Assembly: GCF_002042965.1 (NCBI RefSeq)
Contig: NZ_MZNT01000003.1
Span: 310,001-374,000, forward strand
Reading direction: 5' to 3'
DNA: 64,000 bases
From: Paenibacillus sp. 32352
GTDB lineage: Bacteria > Bacillota > Bacilli > Paenibacillales > NBRC-103111
In this document: piece after piece, positions 24,534 to 34,200 of the stretch
Layout: the number at the start of each line of letters is the position of its first letter
Numbering within the stretch: position 1 is the stretch's first letter
Program-made: the position numbers and the translations under genes
Notes under the pieces: model-generated
What the model was told of the DNA's origin: nothing
The model's input: only the letters and a program-made list of their open reading frames with translations
Databases searched by the model: none

Positions 24534-26036
24534 CTAAATAACCGGCAAATAAATACGAAATGTGGTTCCTTGCCCCAGCTTGCTGTCGACACTGATCTTG
24601 CCGTCATGCCCCGCAACGATTTTGTGACAGTAAGATAGGCCGATCCCCCAGTTATGAATCGACGGCTTGGTCGAGAAGAAAGGGGAGAAGATCCTATCCA
24701 GATGCTCCTTCGGCATTCCCGGCCCATTGTCGGTTATGGAGATCATTCCCCAGCTGTCCTGCCGCCCCAGATGAATAACGATCGCTCCATCCGGTGAACC
24801 GGCTATCGATTCTAGAGCGTTTTCAATAATGTTATAAATCGCCTCGGCCATGTGCTGCTGATCGATATAAGCCGCAGGGATTTCGGCACTCGCTACAAAC
24901 TTGATATCTGCCTGATGGGGACCCTGCTTGACCAGGGAGAGCGCCTCCTTGACAGGAAGATTGAGGCGGCATGGCTGCAGATTCAGCTCAATCGATTTAA
25001 GCTTGTGGGCCGCATCGCTTATACTTTCCATTGCTGCAGAGCAAGATTTGAGCATCAAATCCAGGCTGTAGGAAGTATCCTCGTTGTCCGCGTGCTTCTC
25101 CTTCAAATATTCCGCCTCGGAACGTACGGCTAGCAGATGATTTTTCAATGCATGAGTAAAGGCTCTTGCTCCCAGAGAAGCCGTATCAATGCTTTTATTG
25201 ATTTGAATGTCTTGATTTTTGTGATACGTCTCTATGGAATTGTATTTAAACACAATAAGCAGCAAAAAGGCCAGCGCCGCAAATACCACATAAGGAAAAA
25301 CATACAGCGTCAGCGGATAGGAGCCGATTGGCGGCTGAAGGTAATTGTAGTATCCCTGCAGGTACGTTGCTATGACCAGGTTCTTGGGAGCCCATGAAAA
25401 TAGCAGGAAATGAATCAGGACAACGGGGATCAGGCTCAATATGTGATACAGCGCGTAGTTTTTCAAAAAACGGATCTTCGGATAATTCATATAATAATTG
25501 AGCAGCATCCAGAAGGCGATCAGAATAAGCGCATCCCCGGCATAACGGAAGCCGTATTCTCCGATATGAATCGCTGTGCTTAATGACAGCCCCTCCGCAG
25601 CGGCATGGTCGACGGCCAAATCCTGAAGCCATATTTGAACACCGGGATCGTAAAATACAAAGGAAATGACGGAGAACAAGGCGATAGCCGCATAAATGTT
25701 GGCGTTGGTCCGTTTTCGGGACGTACGGGTAAAGGAAACGGCAAAGCAGAGAAGCGATCCGTTGAATAAAATAATGCCGCCATTCAATAAGCGAATCAGC
25801 ATGTTGGCGTTAAACTTGGTCAGTACAAGGTAGTTCCACGTGCCCGGGCTAAAGTTAAAAAACGTATGAATGATATTGTAATAATAGTTAAACTTACTTA
25901 AATACAAAGTAAAGGAAACGAATGAAATGACCCATCCGAGGATGATGCCGAACATAAATCGGGTGGACAGGCTGTTCATTTTACGATAGGTGAGAAGAAT
26001 CGAACAGACGATAAACAGCAGCGTGAAATAGATCAT
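24534..26036 (-). CDS. Membrane histidine kinase partnering the adjacent response regulator
   Basis: A 500-residue kinase. The first about 260 residues hold seven or so membrane helices with a long external loop (residues about 130-170) that could sense a ligand. The phosphorylation box is FTHALKNHLLAV, followed by the N box IYNIIENALESI, G1 DNGPGMP and G2 NWGIGLSYCHKIV...GQGTTFRIYLP. It is not of the HisKA_3 type that normally pairs with NarL regulators, which is a mild mismatch. GGAG lies about ten bases before ATG 26036. It diverges from the sugar importer and may sense polysaccharide breakdown products (inference). Confidence 0.9.
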   Translation of the reverse strand: MIYFTLLFIVCSILLTYRKMNSLSTRFMFGIILGWVISFVSFTLYLSKFNYYYNIIHTFFNFSPGTWNYLVLTKFNANMLIRLLNGGIILFNGSLLCFAVSFTRTSRKRTNANIYAAIALFSVISFVFYDPGVQIWLQDLAVDHAAAEGLSLSTAIHIGEYGFRYAGDALILIAFWMLLNYYMNYPKIRFLKNYALYHILSLIPVVLIHFLLFSWAPKNLVIATYLQGYYNYLQPPIGSYPLTLYVFPYVVFAALAFLLLIVFKYNSIETYHKNQDIQINKSIDTASLGARAFTHALKNHLLAVRSEAEYLKEKHADNEDTSYSLDLMLKSCSAAMESISDAAHKLKSIELNLQPCRLNLPVKEALSLVKQGPHQADIKFVASAEIPAAYIDQQHMAEAIYNIIENALESIAGSPDGAIVIHLGRQDSWGMISITDNGPGMPKEHLDRIFSPFFSTKPSIHNWGIGLSYCHKIVAGHDGKISVDSKLGQGTTFRIYLPVI

Positions 26037-26121
26037 GTTGAACGACTCCAGATGTCAGAATACGGGTGGATGATAGAGGGGGAATAAAACTTTCACCTTC
26101 TGCGACCGGCTCGGGTTCCCC

Positions 26122-26152
26122 TATACTATAGACAGTGACGAAAGCGTAATCA
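26122..26152 (+). promoter_or_regulatory. Candidate promoter and cre operator before the sugar importer
   Basis: A -10-like TATACT lies at 26122-26127, and CGAAAGCGTAATCA at 26139-26152 matches 12 of 14 cre positions. They lie in the 147-bp gap between the divergent kinase and importer genes. The -35 box is poor, as expected if the response regulator activates the promoter. Confidence 0.4.
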
Positions 26153-26183
26153 TTATGATAACAAAACAAGGGATGGATGTAAA

Positions 26184-27623
26184 TTGAAAAAACCTATATC
26201 GAGGACTTTCAAAGATGAGCGACCGCGTTCAATGGTAGGTTTTATCGCCAATAGGAAGGCTCCTTCATTACGTTCAGGTATTCATGAAGGTAAACTTTCC
26301 TATGTGGGGAAAAAAGTGATAGGTCTCGCCTTAGCGGGAACCTTATTAGTAGGCGTTGCAGCAGGCTGCGGGGATAAACCGGCCGATAATAAAGCGGCGA
26401 ATAACGGAGCTTCAACCGATTCGCAAACGGTTAATCTTCGCATGACCATTCTGCCTGACGATCTGGAAACGACCAAGCTGGCCTATGAAGAATTCAAGAA
26501 GGAAAACCCGAATATTAACGTCCAATTCGAGACGATTCCCCAAGCGCAATATTATGAAAAACTGCGTCTGCAACTATCCGGCGGCGAAAAGATCGACTTG
26601 TTCGGCGGCAATATGGACGTGTTTCTGGATACGGGTATTTTGGAGCCGTTAGACGATTATATCAAGAAGAATAATGTGGATGTTTCCGGCTTCGGTCCGC
26701 TGTACGACGGGATGAAGGTAAATGACAAAATGTACGGCTTGCCTTACCGCAAATCGAATTACATGCTGTATTACAATAAAACGTTGTTCGACCAGGCGAA
26801 CGTGCCTTATCCGAAGGCCGATATGACATGGGACGAATTCCGGGAATTGGCGAAGAAAATGACGAAAGGCGAGGGCGCGAACAAAATTTACGGCGCATAC
26901 TTGCAGCAATGGGCGCAAACCTGGTATATGCAGGCCGTTCAGACGGGGGCCTCCATCATTGATAAGGATCTGACGCCGTTTAAAAAAGCGCTCCAATTCC
27001 GCAAGGATATGGAGAAGGACGGCTCCATCATGCCATGGTCCGAGCAGGTGACGACCTCCGCGCATTACAATTCCGCGTTCCAAAAGGGCAATGTTGCGAT
27101 GAACCTCATCGGTGATTGGCACGTAGCGCAGCTTCGCCAAGCGGAAACGGATAAGAAAATCAGCTTTGACTGGGATGTTGTACCGATCCCGCATCCGCCG
27201 GGCGTAGCCGCGAATACAAGCCTGGCGACTCCGGTATCCATTATGATCAACAAGGATTCGAAGAATAAGGAAGCCGCATTCAAGCTGCTGCAATATTTGA
27301 CGGGCGCCAAAGGTGCGAAGGTATTCGCATCCAAAGGCTTCCTGACCGGCTTCACGAACGATGAAATCCGCAAAGCGTATGTAGGCGACGGCAGCATGAA
27401 ACCGAAGAACATTCACTACTTCGTGGAACAAAAAGAGTATCCGGAATATCCGCTGCTTCCAGGTGTGAAAAATATCGTCGTCGGCAACATCTATCTGCAG
27501 GAAGGCGAGCTGGCGCTGTCCGGCGGTCAAACCGTAGACCAAGCGATTCAAAAGATCGGCGAGCGCGTTCAGAAGGAATGGGCGGATAAATACGCCAAGG
27601 ATTTCAAAGCAGGCAAAAAATAA
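26184..27623 (+). CDS. Sugar ABC importer substrate-binding lipoprotein (SBP family 1)
   Basis: A binding protein of 479 residues from TTG 26184. Its lipobox is VAAGC with Cys62, preceded by an unusually long, basic 42-residue region before the hydrophobic core. TTG 26184 has AAGGGATGG upstream; a GTG at 26304 would give a conventional 22-residue signal peptide but has only a distant GAAGG. The mature part follows family 1 (VNLRMTILPDDLETTK; YYNKTLFDQANVPYPKADMTWDEFRELAKKM). It would present oligosaccharides to the two permeases downstream. The ATPase is not encoded here, as is usual for Firmicute sugar importers that share an MsmX-type ATPase. Confidence 0.9.
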   Translation: MKKPISRTFKDERPRSMVGFIANRKAPSLRSGIHEGKLSYVGKKVIGLALAGTLLVGVAAGCGDKPADNKAANNGASTDSQTVNLRMTILPDDLETTKLAYEEFKKENPNINVQFETIPQAQYYEKLRLQLSGGEKIDLFGGNMDVFLDTGILEPLDDYIKKNNVDVSGFGPLYDGMKVNDKMYGLPYRKSNYMLYYNKTLFDQANVPYPKADMTWDEFRELAKKMTKGEGANKIYGAYLQQWAQTWYMQAVQTGASIIDKDLTPFKKALQFRKDMEKDGSIMPWSEQVTTSAHYNSAFQKGNVAMNLIGDWHVAQLRQAETDKKISFDWDVVPIPHPPGVAANTSLATPVSIMINKDSKNKEAAFKLLQYLTGAKGAKVFASKGFLTGFTNDEIRKAYVGDGSMKPKNIHYFVEQKEYPEYPLLPGVKNIVVGNIYLQEGELALSGGQTVDQAIQKIGERVQKEWADKYAKDFKAGKK

Positions 27624-27640
27624 TTTAGTAGAAAAAGAAA

Positions 27641-27831
27641 GGTGTTCCCATTTTCTCCTTGATAAAGTGGAATCAGCATAGTTAGTGGGGAAAGATGCTT
27701 TCAGCGCGAGTTTTGGCTTATCGTCAACACCATAAAAGAAATTCCAATTGACGATAAACAAGATGTTTGAGCCGGATGAAGGCATTTTCCCCACGGACAG
27801 CTGCACTTTATCAAAGACTAATGGGAACACC
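27641..27831. repeat. 191-bp imperfect palindrome inside the sugar importer operon
   Basis: Four perfectly complementary blocks are nested: GGTGTTCCCATT (27641) with AATGGGAACACC (27820); TTGATAAAGTG (27659) with CACTTTATCAA (27804); GTGGGGAAA (27685) with TTTCCCCAC (27786); TTATCGTCAA (27718) with TTGACGATAA (27748), around a 20-base loop. There is no T tract, so it is not a simple terminator. It lies 17 bases after the binding-protein stop and 24 bases before the permease start. It may stabilise the upstream mRNA or be a MITE-like insertion. Confidence 0.8.
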
Positions 27832-27855
27832 AACAACAGGAGGGAGTTGGACCGC

Positions 27856-28743
27856 ATGCAGGCATCCAGAGCGCTAACAAGAAGAAATCGGCTGGTAGGG
27901 TATGCTTTTTTGCTCCCTAATATCCTCGGCTTCCTGACGTTCATCTGCTTTCCGGTTATGGCATCATTCGTAATGAGCTTCACCGATTGGAACGGCTTCG
28001 GAGATATTACCTTCGCAGGCCTTGATAACTATAAAAGACTGATCGGCGACGAATCGTTCCGCATCTCGCTTCTGAACAGTATCGTGATGATGGTCGTATC
28101 GGTTCCGCTGACGCTGCTGCTGGCTATATTGGCTGCCGTAGCGCTGAACAAAGGCATCAAAGGGCTCAAAATATTCCGCACTGCGATATTTCTTCCCCAT
28201 ATTACAGCGACCATTGCCGTTGCGGTCGTATGGCAGCTGCTGTTCAACCCGACGATGGGGCCTATCAACGGAATTCTGCGAAGTGTGGGTATCGAGAATC
28301 CCCCGGGATGGCTGGCTTCCACCCAATGGGCGCTGTTCTCGGTCATTATAGTCACGATCTGGCAAAATGTCGGCTATTACATGGTGCTGTATCTTGCGGG
28401 TCTTCAAGGGATTCCGAAGGACTTGTACGAGGCGGCGGAGATCGATGGGGCGGGCAAGCTGTCACAACTCATCAAAATTACGATTCCGATGCTGTCGCCG
28501 GTCATTTTTTTCACGATTATTATGGGCATCATCAATTCGTTTAAAGTATTCGATCTGATCTTCCTGCTGACCAAGGGAGGGCCGGGGCGCTCGACGCACG
28601 TGCTCGTGTACGATATTTACTATACGGCCTTCCAAAGATATGAATACGGCTATGCATCGGCCATGGCTTACGTGATGTTCGCCATCATTGTTCTTATTAC
28701 CATTATTCAATTCCGCGGCCAGAAAAAATGGGTCAACTACTAA
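27856..28743 (+). CDS. Sugar ABC importer permease, MalF/UgpA type
   Basis: A 295-residue permease with six membrane segments. The N-terminal region is RRNRLVGYAFLLPNILGFLTF, and the EAA coupling loop is YEAAEIDGAGKLSQLIKITIPML. The open frame extends upstream to 27748, but that part belongs to the palindrome. ATG 27856 follows AGGAGGG and fits the family length. It is the first of two permeases for the importer whose binding protein is at 26184. Confidence 0.92.
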   Translation: MQASRALTRRNRLVGYAFLLPNILGFLTFICFPVMASFVMSFTDWNGFGDITFAGLDNYKRLIGDESFRISLLNSIVMMVVSVPLTLLLAILAAVALNKGIKGLKIFRTAIFLPHITATIAVAVVWQLLFNPTMGPINGILRSVGIENPPGWLASTQWALFSVIIVTIWQNVGYYMVLYLAGLQGIPKDLYEAAEIDGAGKLSQLIKITIPMLSPVIFFTIIMGIINSFKVFDLIFLLTKGGPGRSTHVLVYDIYYTAFQRYEYGYASAMAYVMFAIIVLITIIQFRGQKKWVNY

Positions 28744-28767
28744 CCGACGAACGGGGATGACAAGAGA

Positions 28768-29646
28768 ATGAACTCAGTCGCACAAACTTCCAAACAACCG
28801 CATTCCTTGAAGCTGTCCCGCTCGTCCGGAGCGTGGGTGAGTAAAGGATTACTTTATATCGTGCTGATAGCCGTCGCAGGCTCGATGATTCTGCCGTTCT
28901 TGTGGATGATATCGGCATCTTTCAAATCGGAGGCAGAGGTGTTCGGGTTTCCGATCCAGTGGATACCGAGTACGTTCTACTTCTCGAACTATTCGAAGGT
29001 ATGGCAGGATCTTCCGTTTTTCACTTACTATTTGAACACGATCAAAATTGCCGTCAGCACGACGCTGCTGCAGATCATCACCTGCTCCATGGCCGCTTAT
29101 GCCTTTGCTAAGGTAAGGTTCCCGGAGCGGGACAAATTGTTCTTCTTATACATCACGACGATGATGATACCGTTCCAGGTGATGATGATTCCGCAGTTTT
29201 TGCTGATGAAGCATTTCGGGCTGTTAAACTCGCATTGGGCGCTTATTTTGCTTGGAGCCTTCAGTCCGTTCGGCGTCTTCTTATTCCGGCAGTTTTATAT
29301 GTCGATTCCCGAGGAGCTGTCGGAAGCGGCTCGTATCGACGGGTTGAGCGAGTTCGGTATTTTTGCCCGAATCATTATGCCTTTGACACGTCCTGCTATC
29401 GCAAGCCTTACGATCTTTACCTTCATGCATTCGTGGAACGACTTCCTCGGGCCGCTCATTTATTTGAACGACGATAAGTTATTTACACTGCAGCTCGGGA
29501 TGCAGCACTTCCAGACAGAGCATGCGACGGAATACGCGCCTCTGATGGCTGCCGCCGTATGTGCCATTATTCCGACCATCATCATTTACTTTATGGCGCA
29601 GGATCATTTCGTGGAAGGCATTTCCGCCGGAGCCGTGAAAGGGTGA
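28768..29646 (+). CDS. Sugar ABC importer permease, MalG/UgpE type
   Basis: A 292-residue permease with six membrane segments. It has the N-terminal LPFLWMISASFKSEAEVF pattern of the family and the EAA loop LSEAARIDGLSEFGIFARIIMPL. GGGGATGA lies seven bases before the ATG. It follows the first permease by 24 bases and is followed after nine bases by the sulfatase, so all belong to one operon. Confidence 0.93.
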   Translation: MNSVAQTSKQPHSLKLSRSSGAWVSKGLLYIVLIAVAGSMILPFLWMISASFKSEAEVFGFPIQWIPSTFYFSNYSKVWQDLPFFTYYLNTIKIAVSTTLLQIITCSMAAYAFAKVRFPERDKLFFLYITTMMIPFQVMMIPQFLLMKHFGLLNSHWALILLGAFSPFGVFLFRQFYMSIPEELSEAARIDGLSEFGIFARIIMPLTRPAIASLTIFTFMHSWNDFLGPLIYLNDDKLFTLQLGMQHFQTEHATEYAPLMAAAVCAIIPTIIIYFMAQDHFVEGISAGAVKG

Positions 29647-29655
29647 TAGGCTGTG

Positions 29656-31086
29656 ATGAGTGACGCGCAAAAGAGAAACAGGCCGAATATCGTCTACATT
29701 TTCGCCGATCAATGGCGCAGGCAGGCTGCCGGCTTTCGGCAGGAGGACGTGGTGTGGACGCCGAATATCGATGCTTTCGCCAAAGACAGTCTGGTCTTCG
29801 ATCATGCCGTTAGCTGTACGCCTCTGTGCTCGCCGCATCGGGCGGCTTTAATGACGGGAACGTACCCGCAGACGAACGGGGTGTATACGAACTGCAAGCT
29901 TGGCGCCGATATTGCGCTTCGTGAGGATGCGATAGGAATCGGAGATGTTCTCAAGCATGGCGGGTACCGTACCGGTTATATCGGTAAGTGGCATCTGGAC
30001 CTGCCGGAGCAAAATGTGACAGAGCATCCTGTCTCCGGCGCTGCTGGCTGGGATGCTTACACACCTCCGGGTCCCAAAAGACACGGCTTCGATTACTGGT
30101 ATTCCTATGGAACTTATGACGAGCATTTGACGCCCCATTATTGGAAGGACACGCCGGAGATGATTCAGGTCAACCAATGGTCCGTCGAGCACGAAACCGA
30201 TATGGCGATAAGCTATTTGCGTGGGCAAAGCGGTCAAAAATCTCCATTCGCATTGTTCTTGTCGTGGAATCCTCCGCATAGTCCTTTTGATCAAGTGCCG
30301 GAAAAGTATAAAGAGCGGTATAAGGACGTTCCGTTGAAGTGGCGTCCCAATGTGAAAGCAGAGGGGCTAGCCGCCCATACAGGTGAGCCCATCGAGGACG
30401 GGATGGACAATCTGGAGCGGTATATGAGGGATTACTGTGCGGCCGTTACGGGAATCGACGAACAGTTCGGAAGGATCGTGCGCGAGTTAAAGGAGCTTGG
30501 TCTGGAGCAAAATACATTGATCGTGCTGTCTTCGGATCACGGCGAGCTGATGGGAGCACACGGATTAATGGCCAAGCATTCGTGGCATGAGGAATCGATC
30601 GGCATTCCCTGCCTTATGAAATGGCCGGAGAAGATACAAGCAGGAAGAACGGATTTGCTGTTCAATAGCGTAGATATTATGCCGACGCTGCTGGGGCTTG
30701 CGGGACTGGAGGTTCCATCGACGGTAGAAGGCTGTGACTATTCTCGCGCCGTGCTCGGACTGGAGCCCGCTCCGAACAATCCCGCTTTCCTGTGTGCCTT
30801 TCCAGGCCGCAAGGATGTGATGGAGCAGTTCGCCGCCCAGGGGCTGGATAATAAACGATACGGGTGGAGAGCGGTACGGACCCTGCAATACACATATGTC
30901 GTGCATCGGGGGTACTCCGCGGTAGATCCGAATTTTTGCTTGAGGCTGCTGTATGATCTGAAGGAGGACCCTTATCAGCTGAACCCGCTGCCATTGCAAA
31001 AAGCATCCCAGCACCCTGTGGCACAGCAGTTGAACGCGGAGCTTCAAGCCTGGCTCCTAAGGATGGACGATCCTTTTGAATTATAG
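29656..31086 (+). CDS. Sulfatase (arylsulfatase family, Cys-type), cytoplasmic
   Basis: A 476-residue sulfatase. The metal-binding start PNIVYIFADQWR and the activation motif CSPHR (Cys58; C-x-P-x-R pattern), followed by LMTGTYP, mark the Cys that would be converted to formylglycine. Later SSDHGELMGAHGL supplies further metal and substrate residues. It hydrolyses sulfate esters. There is no signal peptide, so it should act in the cytoplasm on imported sulfated oligosaccharides. ATG 29656 is preferred to the overlapping GTG 29653; the ribosome site is weak and translation is probably coupled to the permease. Some family members are phosphonate or phosphodiester hydrolases instead. Confidence 0.88.
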   Translation: MSDAQKRNRPNIVYIFADQWRRQAAGFRQEDVVWTPNIDAFAKDSLVFDHAVSCTPLCSPHRAALMTGTYPQTNGVYTNCKLGADIALREDAIGIGDVLKHGGYRTGYIGKWHLDLPEQNVTEHPVSGAAGWDAYTPPGPKRHGFDYWYSYGTYDEHLTPHYWKDTPEMIQVNQWSVEHETDMAISYLRGQSGQKSPFALFLSWNPPHSPFDQVPEKYKERYKDVPLKWRPNVKAEGLAAHTGEPIEDGMDNLERYMRDYCAAVTGIDEQFGRIVRELKELGLEQNTLIVLSSDHGELMGAHGLMAKHSWHEESIGIPCLMKWPEKIQAGRTDLLFNSVDIMPTLLGLAGLEVPSTVEGCDYSRAVLGLEPAPNNPAFLCAFPGRKDVMEQFAAQGLDNKRYGWRAVRTLQYTYVVHRGYSAVDPNFCLRLLYDLKEDPYQLNPLPLQKASQHPVAQQLNAELQAWLLRMDDPFEL

Positions 31087-31126
31087 CTGTTCAAGTAAGT
31101 GTGGCTGCGAGGCAGAAGCCAGCAGA

Positions 31127-31165
31127 AATAACCTGATCACGTCTTCGGGCGTGCAGGTTATTTTC
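31127..31165 (+). terminator. Rho-independent terminator after the importer-sulfatase operon
   Basis: Stem AATAACCTG plus CACG / CGTG plus CAGGTTATT around a tcttcggg loop, followed by a short T run. It separates the operon from the lyase gene, which has its own promoter. Confidence 0.85.
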
Positions 31166-31183
31166 CCTATACATACTTATTTT

Positions 31184-31212
31184 TTGAAAGGATTTGATAG
31201 CGCATACATAAT
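31184..31212 (+). promoter_or_regulatory. Promoter of the SLH-anchored lyase with a cre-like operator inside
   Basis: TTGAAA at 31184-31189, exactly 17 bases, CATAAT at 31207-31212. TGATAGCGCATACA at 31195-31208 matches 12 of 14 cre consensus positions and overlaps the spacer and -10 box, so CcpA binding would block polymerase directly. Confidence 0.65.
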
Positions 31213-31248
31213 TGGATGCTTCAAACTCATAATGAAGGAGGGTAAAGC

Positions 31249-34200
31249 ATGTTGAAGCAATGGAAGGGCGTTACATCTTCTGTATCCAGATTGTTGGTTT
31301 TCACTCTTATCATCTCGACCTTTTCTGTTTGGGCAGGGTACACGGAGGTGAAGGCAGCAGGTATCGTTTACGTCAAAGCCACTTTTGATACGTATCCTGC
31401 AACGCCATCTACGTCAGGACCGACAGCGGAAACCGGAGGCAACTGGGGACTGTACAATGCAAATGTCACAACAGGCGATTATGCGGTAGGGGAGATAGTT
31501 TACACCCGTGCAGATCGAAGCTTGAGACTTGTTGCAACAACCCCCGGGAAGGTCGTCAATACGGCAAGAACACTTTCTACTCCCATAGGCGGAAAGGTTG
31601 TTCTGGAGTCAGGCGCTATGTTTTCCGACACAGCACACCCACGAAGTGTGTTTGAGCTGAGAAGCTCCAGCGGTATTTATGTTACGCCTCTAAGTGTGGA
31701 TACGGCTGGGAAAATGAAGGCCTACACCAAGGATATCGGCACCTATAAGGCTGATACGTGGTATAAGCTGCGGGCATTTGTAGACAATACAAACCGTTTG
31801 ATGGATGTGTTCCTGAATGATCAGCCCGTACTTCTTGGCACGGCTCTTCCCGCGCAGTGGGACAAAATTTCATCTATTAAATTTTCCCAGACGGGTGCTG
31901 ACGGCTCTGCAGGGAGTATGGTGATTGATGATGTGAAGATATCCGAGTTTGTTCCGGTAACCGCCATCGCGCTCCCGGCCAGTATGTCTATTGCCTCGGG
32001 AAGCTCGATTTCCGCCGCTGCCTCTCTGGTTTGGACACCGGCTGATCCGTCCGACCAGCGGATTCAATGGTCCTCAAGCAATCCGGCGGTGGCGACGGTG
32101 GATGACCGGGGAATTGTAAGCGGTGTCAGTAATGGGACTTCGGTGATAACGGCTCGCGCTTTAGATGGGAACCAGACTGCTTCGGCGGAGGTGTCGGTGA
32201 TGACATATGTCCCGGTACAAAATGTCTTGCTTCCTCCAACGGCTCAAGCAGCTGTGGGCTCCAAGCTCCCGCTTCAGGCGGTGATCGAGCCGGCTGATGC
32301 CAGCGATCCGCGTCTGGAGTGGTCCAGCGACAAGCCTGAGGTTGCAACCGTAGATGCATCCGGTGTCGTGACCGGAGTATCGACGGGTCAGGCTGTCATT
32401 ACCGCCAGAGCGGTAGACGGAGGGAAGACGGCCTCTACCCTTGTAACGGTAAGTATCGCTTCCGTTCCCGTGCAGTCCATAGCGCTGCCGTCGAACATTG
32501 CCATGGATGTTCAGGATGAAATCACTTTAAGGCCGCGTTTTACGCCGTCCGATGCGACGAATCTGAATGTGACCTGGTCGTCGAGCCAACCGGATGTTGC
32601 ATCTGTGGATGGAGCAGGCAGGATTCAATCCTGGAAGCCTGGAACAGCAACCGTTACCGTCACTTCCCAGGATGGCGGTAAGACGGCAGCCTCGTTCATT
32701 ACTGTTCAGCAGCGTGACCCGAACGAAGGTGACGAGTATGACCGGATGAGGCTCAAATGGAAGAAGTCGCTCGATGGAGGAGCTTCTTTCGATAGGAATG
32801 ATCCCGATATCGCCGCTATTATCAATTCGACCAATAGCAATGCGTCCCAATATTGGAGGACGCTCCATACGAACTCGGACCGTGCCTTGTTATGGGATGA
32901 CATTCCTCCCTCGGCAGATACATCCGATTTTGTGACCAGCAACTATGCCCGATTAAAGACGATGGCGCTTGCGTATTCCATGAAGGGCGGAGCGCTGTAT
33001 CATCATTACGGTCTGAGAGACGATATTATAGAAGCGATGGAATTTCTATACCGGGATCAATATAACGAAGCCGGGAATCCGTATGGAAACTGGTGGAATT
33101 GGCAAATTGGCGTTCCGCTTAAGCTGGCGGATCTTATGGTGCTGCTTTACGATGATTTGACGAAGGATCAAATTGAGCGGTATGTCCGAACGATGGACCA
33201 TTATATCGGCGATATTTCTCTCCCGACCTTTACGCAGACCGGCGCCAACCGGACGGATATTTTAACGGCGGAATTGCTTATGGGCGTCGTTCAAAAAGAT
33301 CCGGTCCGTCTAGGAAACGTCCGGGAGCAAATGAGCCCCTTGTTCCCGTATGTAACCGCGGGAGACGGGTTTTACGAGGATGGTTCGTTCGTCCAGCACT
33401 CTACCGTTGCTTATACGGGAAGCTACGGTGAAGTGTTAATCCGTGGAGCAGGCAATTTGCTGTTTATGCTGCAGGGGACAACTTGGAGCGTAAAGGACCC
33501 GCAAGTGTCCAACGTGTACCGATGGGTTAAGGATGCCTTTGCCCCCGTCATTTATAACGGGCAAGTCATGGATATGGTACGAGGCCGTGCTATCGCCAGA
33601 GAGAACAATACTGGCAACACGGCAGCCGGAGGCATTATCGGCGCGATGGCCCGCTTGGCCCAATTCGCGCCGCAGCAGGATGCAGAGACCATTAAGAGCT
33701 TGATTAAGCACTACTTGCTGGCCAATCCGACTTACAACTATTACAAGCAAATCACGGATATTGAGACAATGCAGACGGTGAAGCAGTGGATGGCCGATCC
33801 TTCTATTGCCGCCCAAGGCGATGCTCCTGCGCATTTTGAATTGAATGCCATGGGGCGGTCCGTCCATCGGGGTCAAGATTACGCATTCGGGGTCAGCAAA
33901 AGCTCCAAACGTATTCAAACCTATGAGCTGACCAATGGAGAGAACGGCAAGGGGTGGTACACCGGCGACGGAATGACGTATTTGTATAACGGGGATTCCA
34001 GCCAGTATATGGGTGATTTCTGGCCTACCGTCAATTGGTACCGGCTTCCCGGGACTACGGTAGATACGAGGGAACGAACGGTGCCTCATTATCAATATGG
34101 GGATGGCGAGGGTACGCCAGCTAATGCTTGGGCAGGTGGAGTGACTCTCGGCGAATATGGGTCATCGGGGATGAACCTGCGCCAGATTGGGACCTCGCTT

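Noticed and set aside
26649..27983. 444-codon minus-strand frame over the sugar-binding protein
   Set aside because: It is a shadow of the plus-strand gene and runs through the palindrome at 27641-27831; composition and lack of motifs argue against coding.
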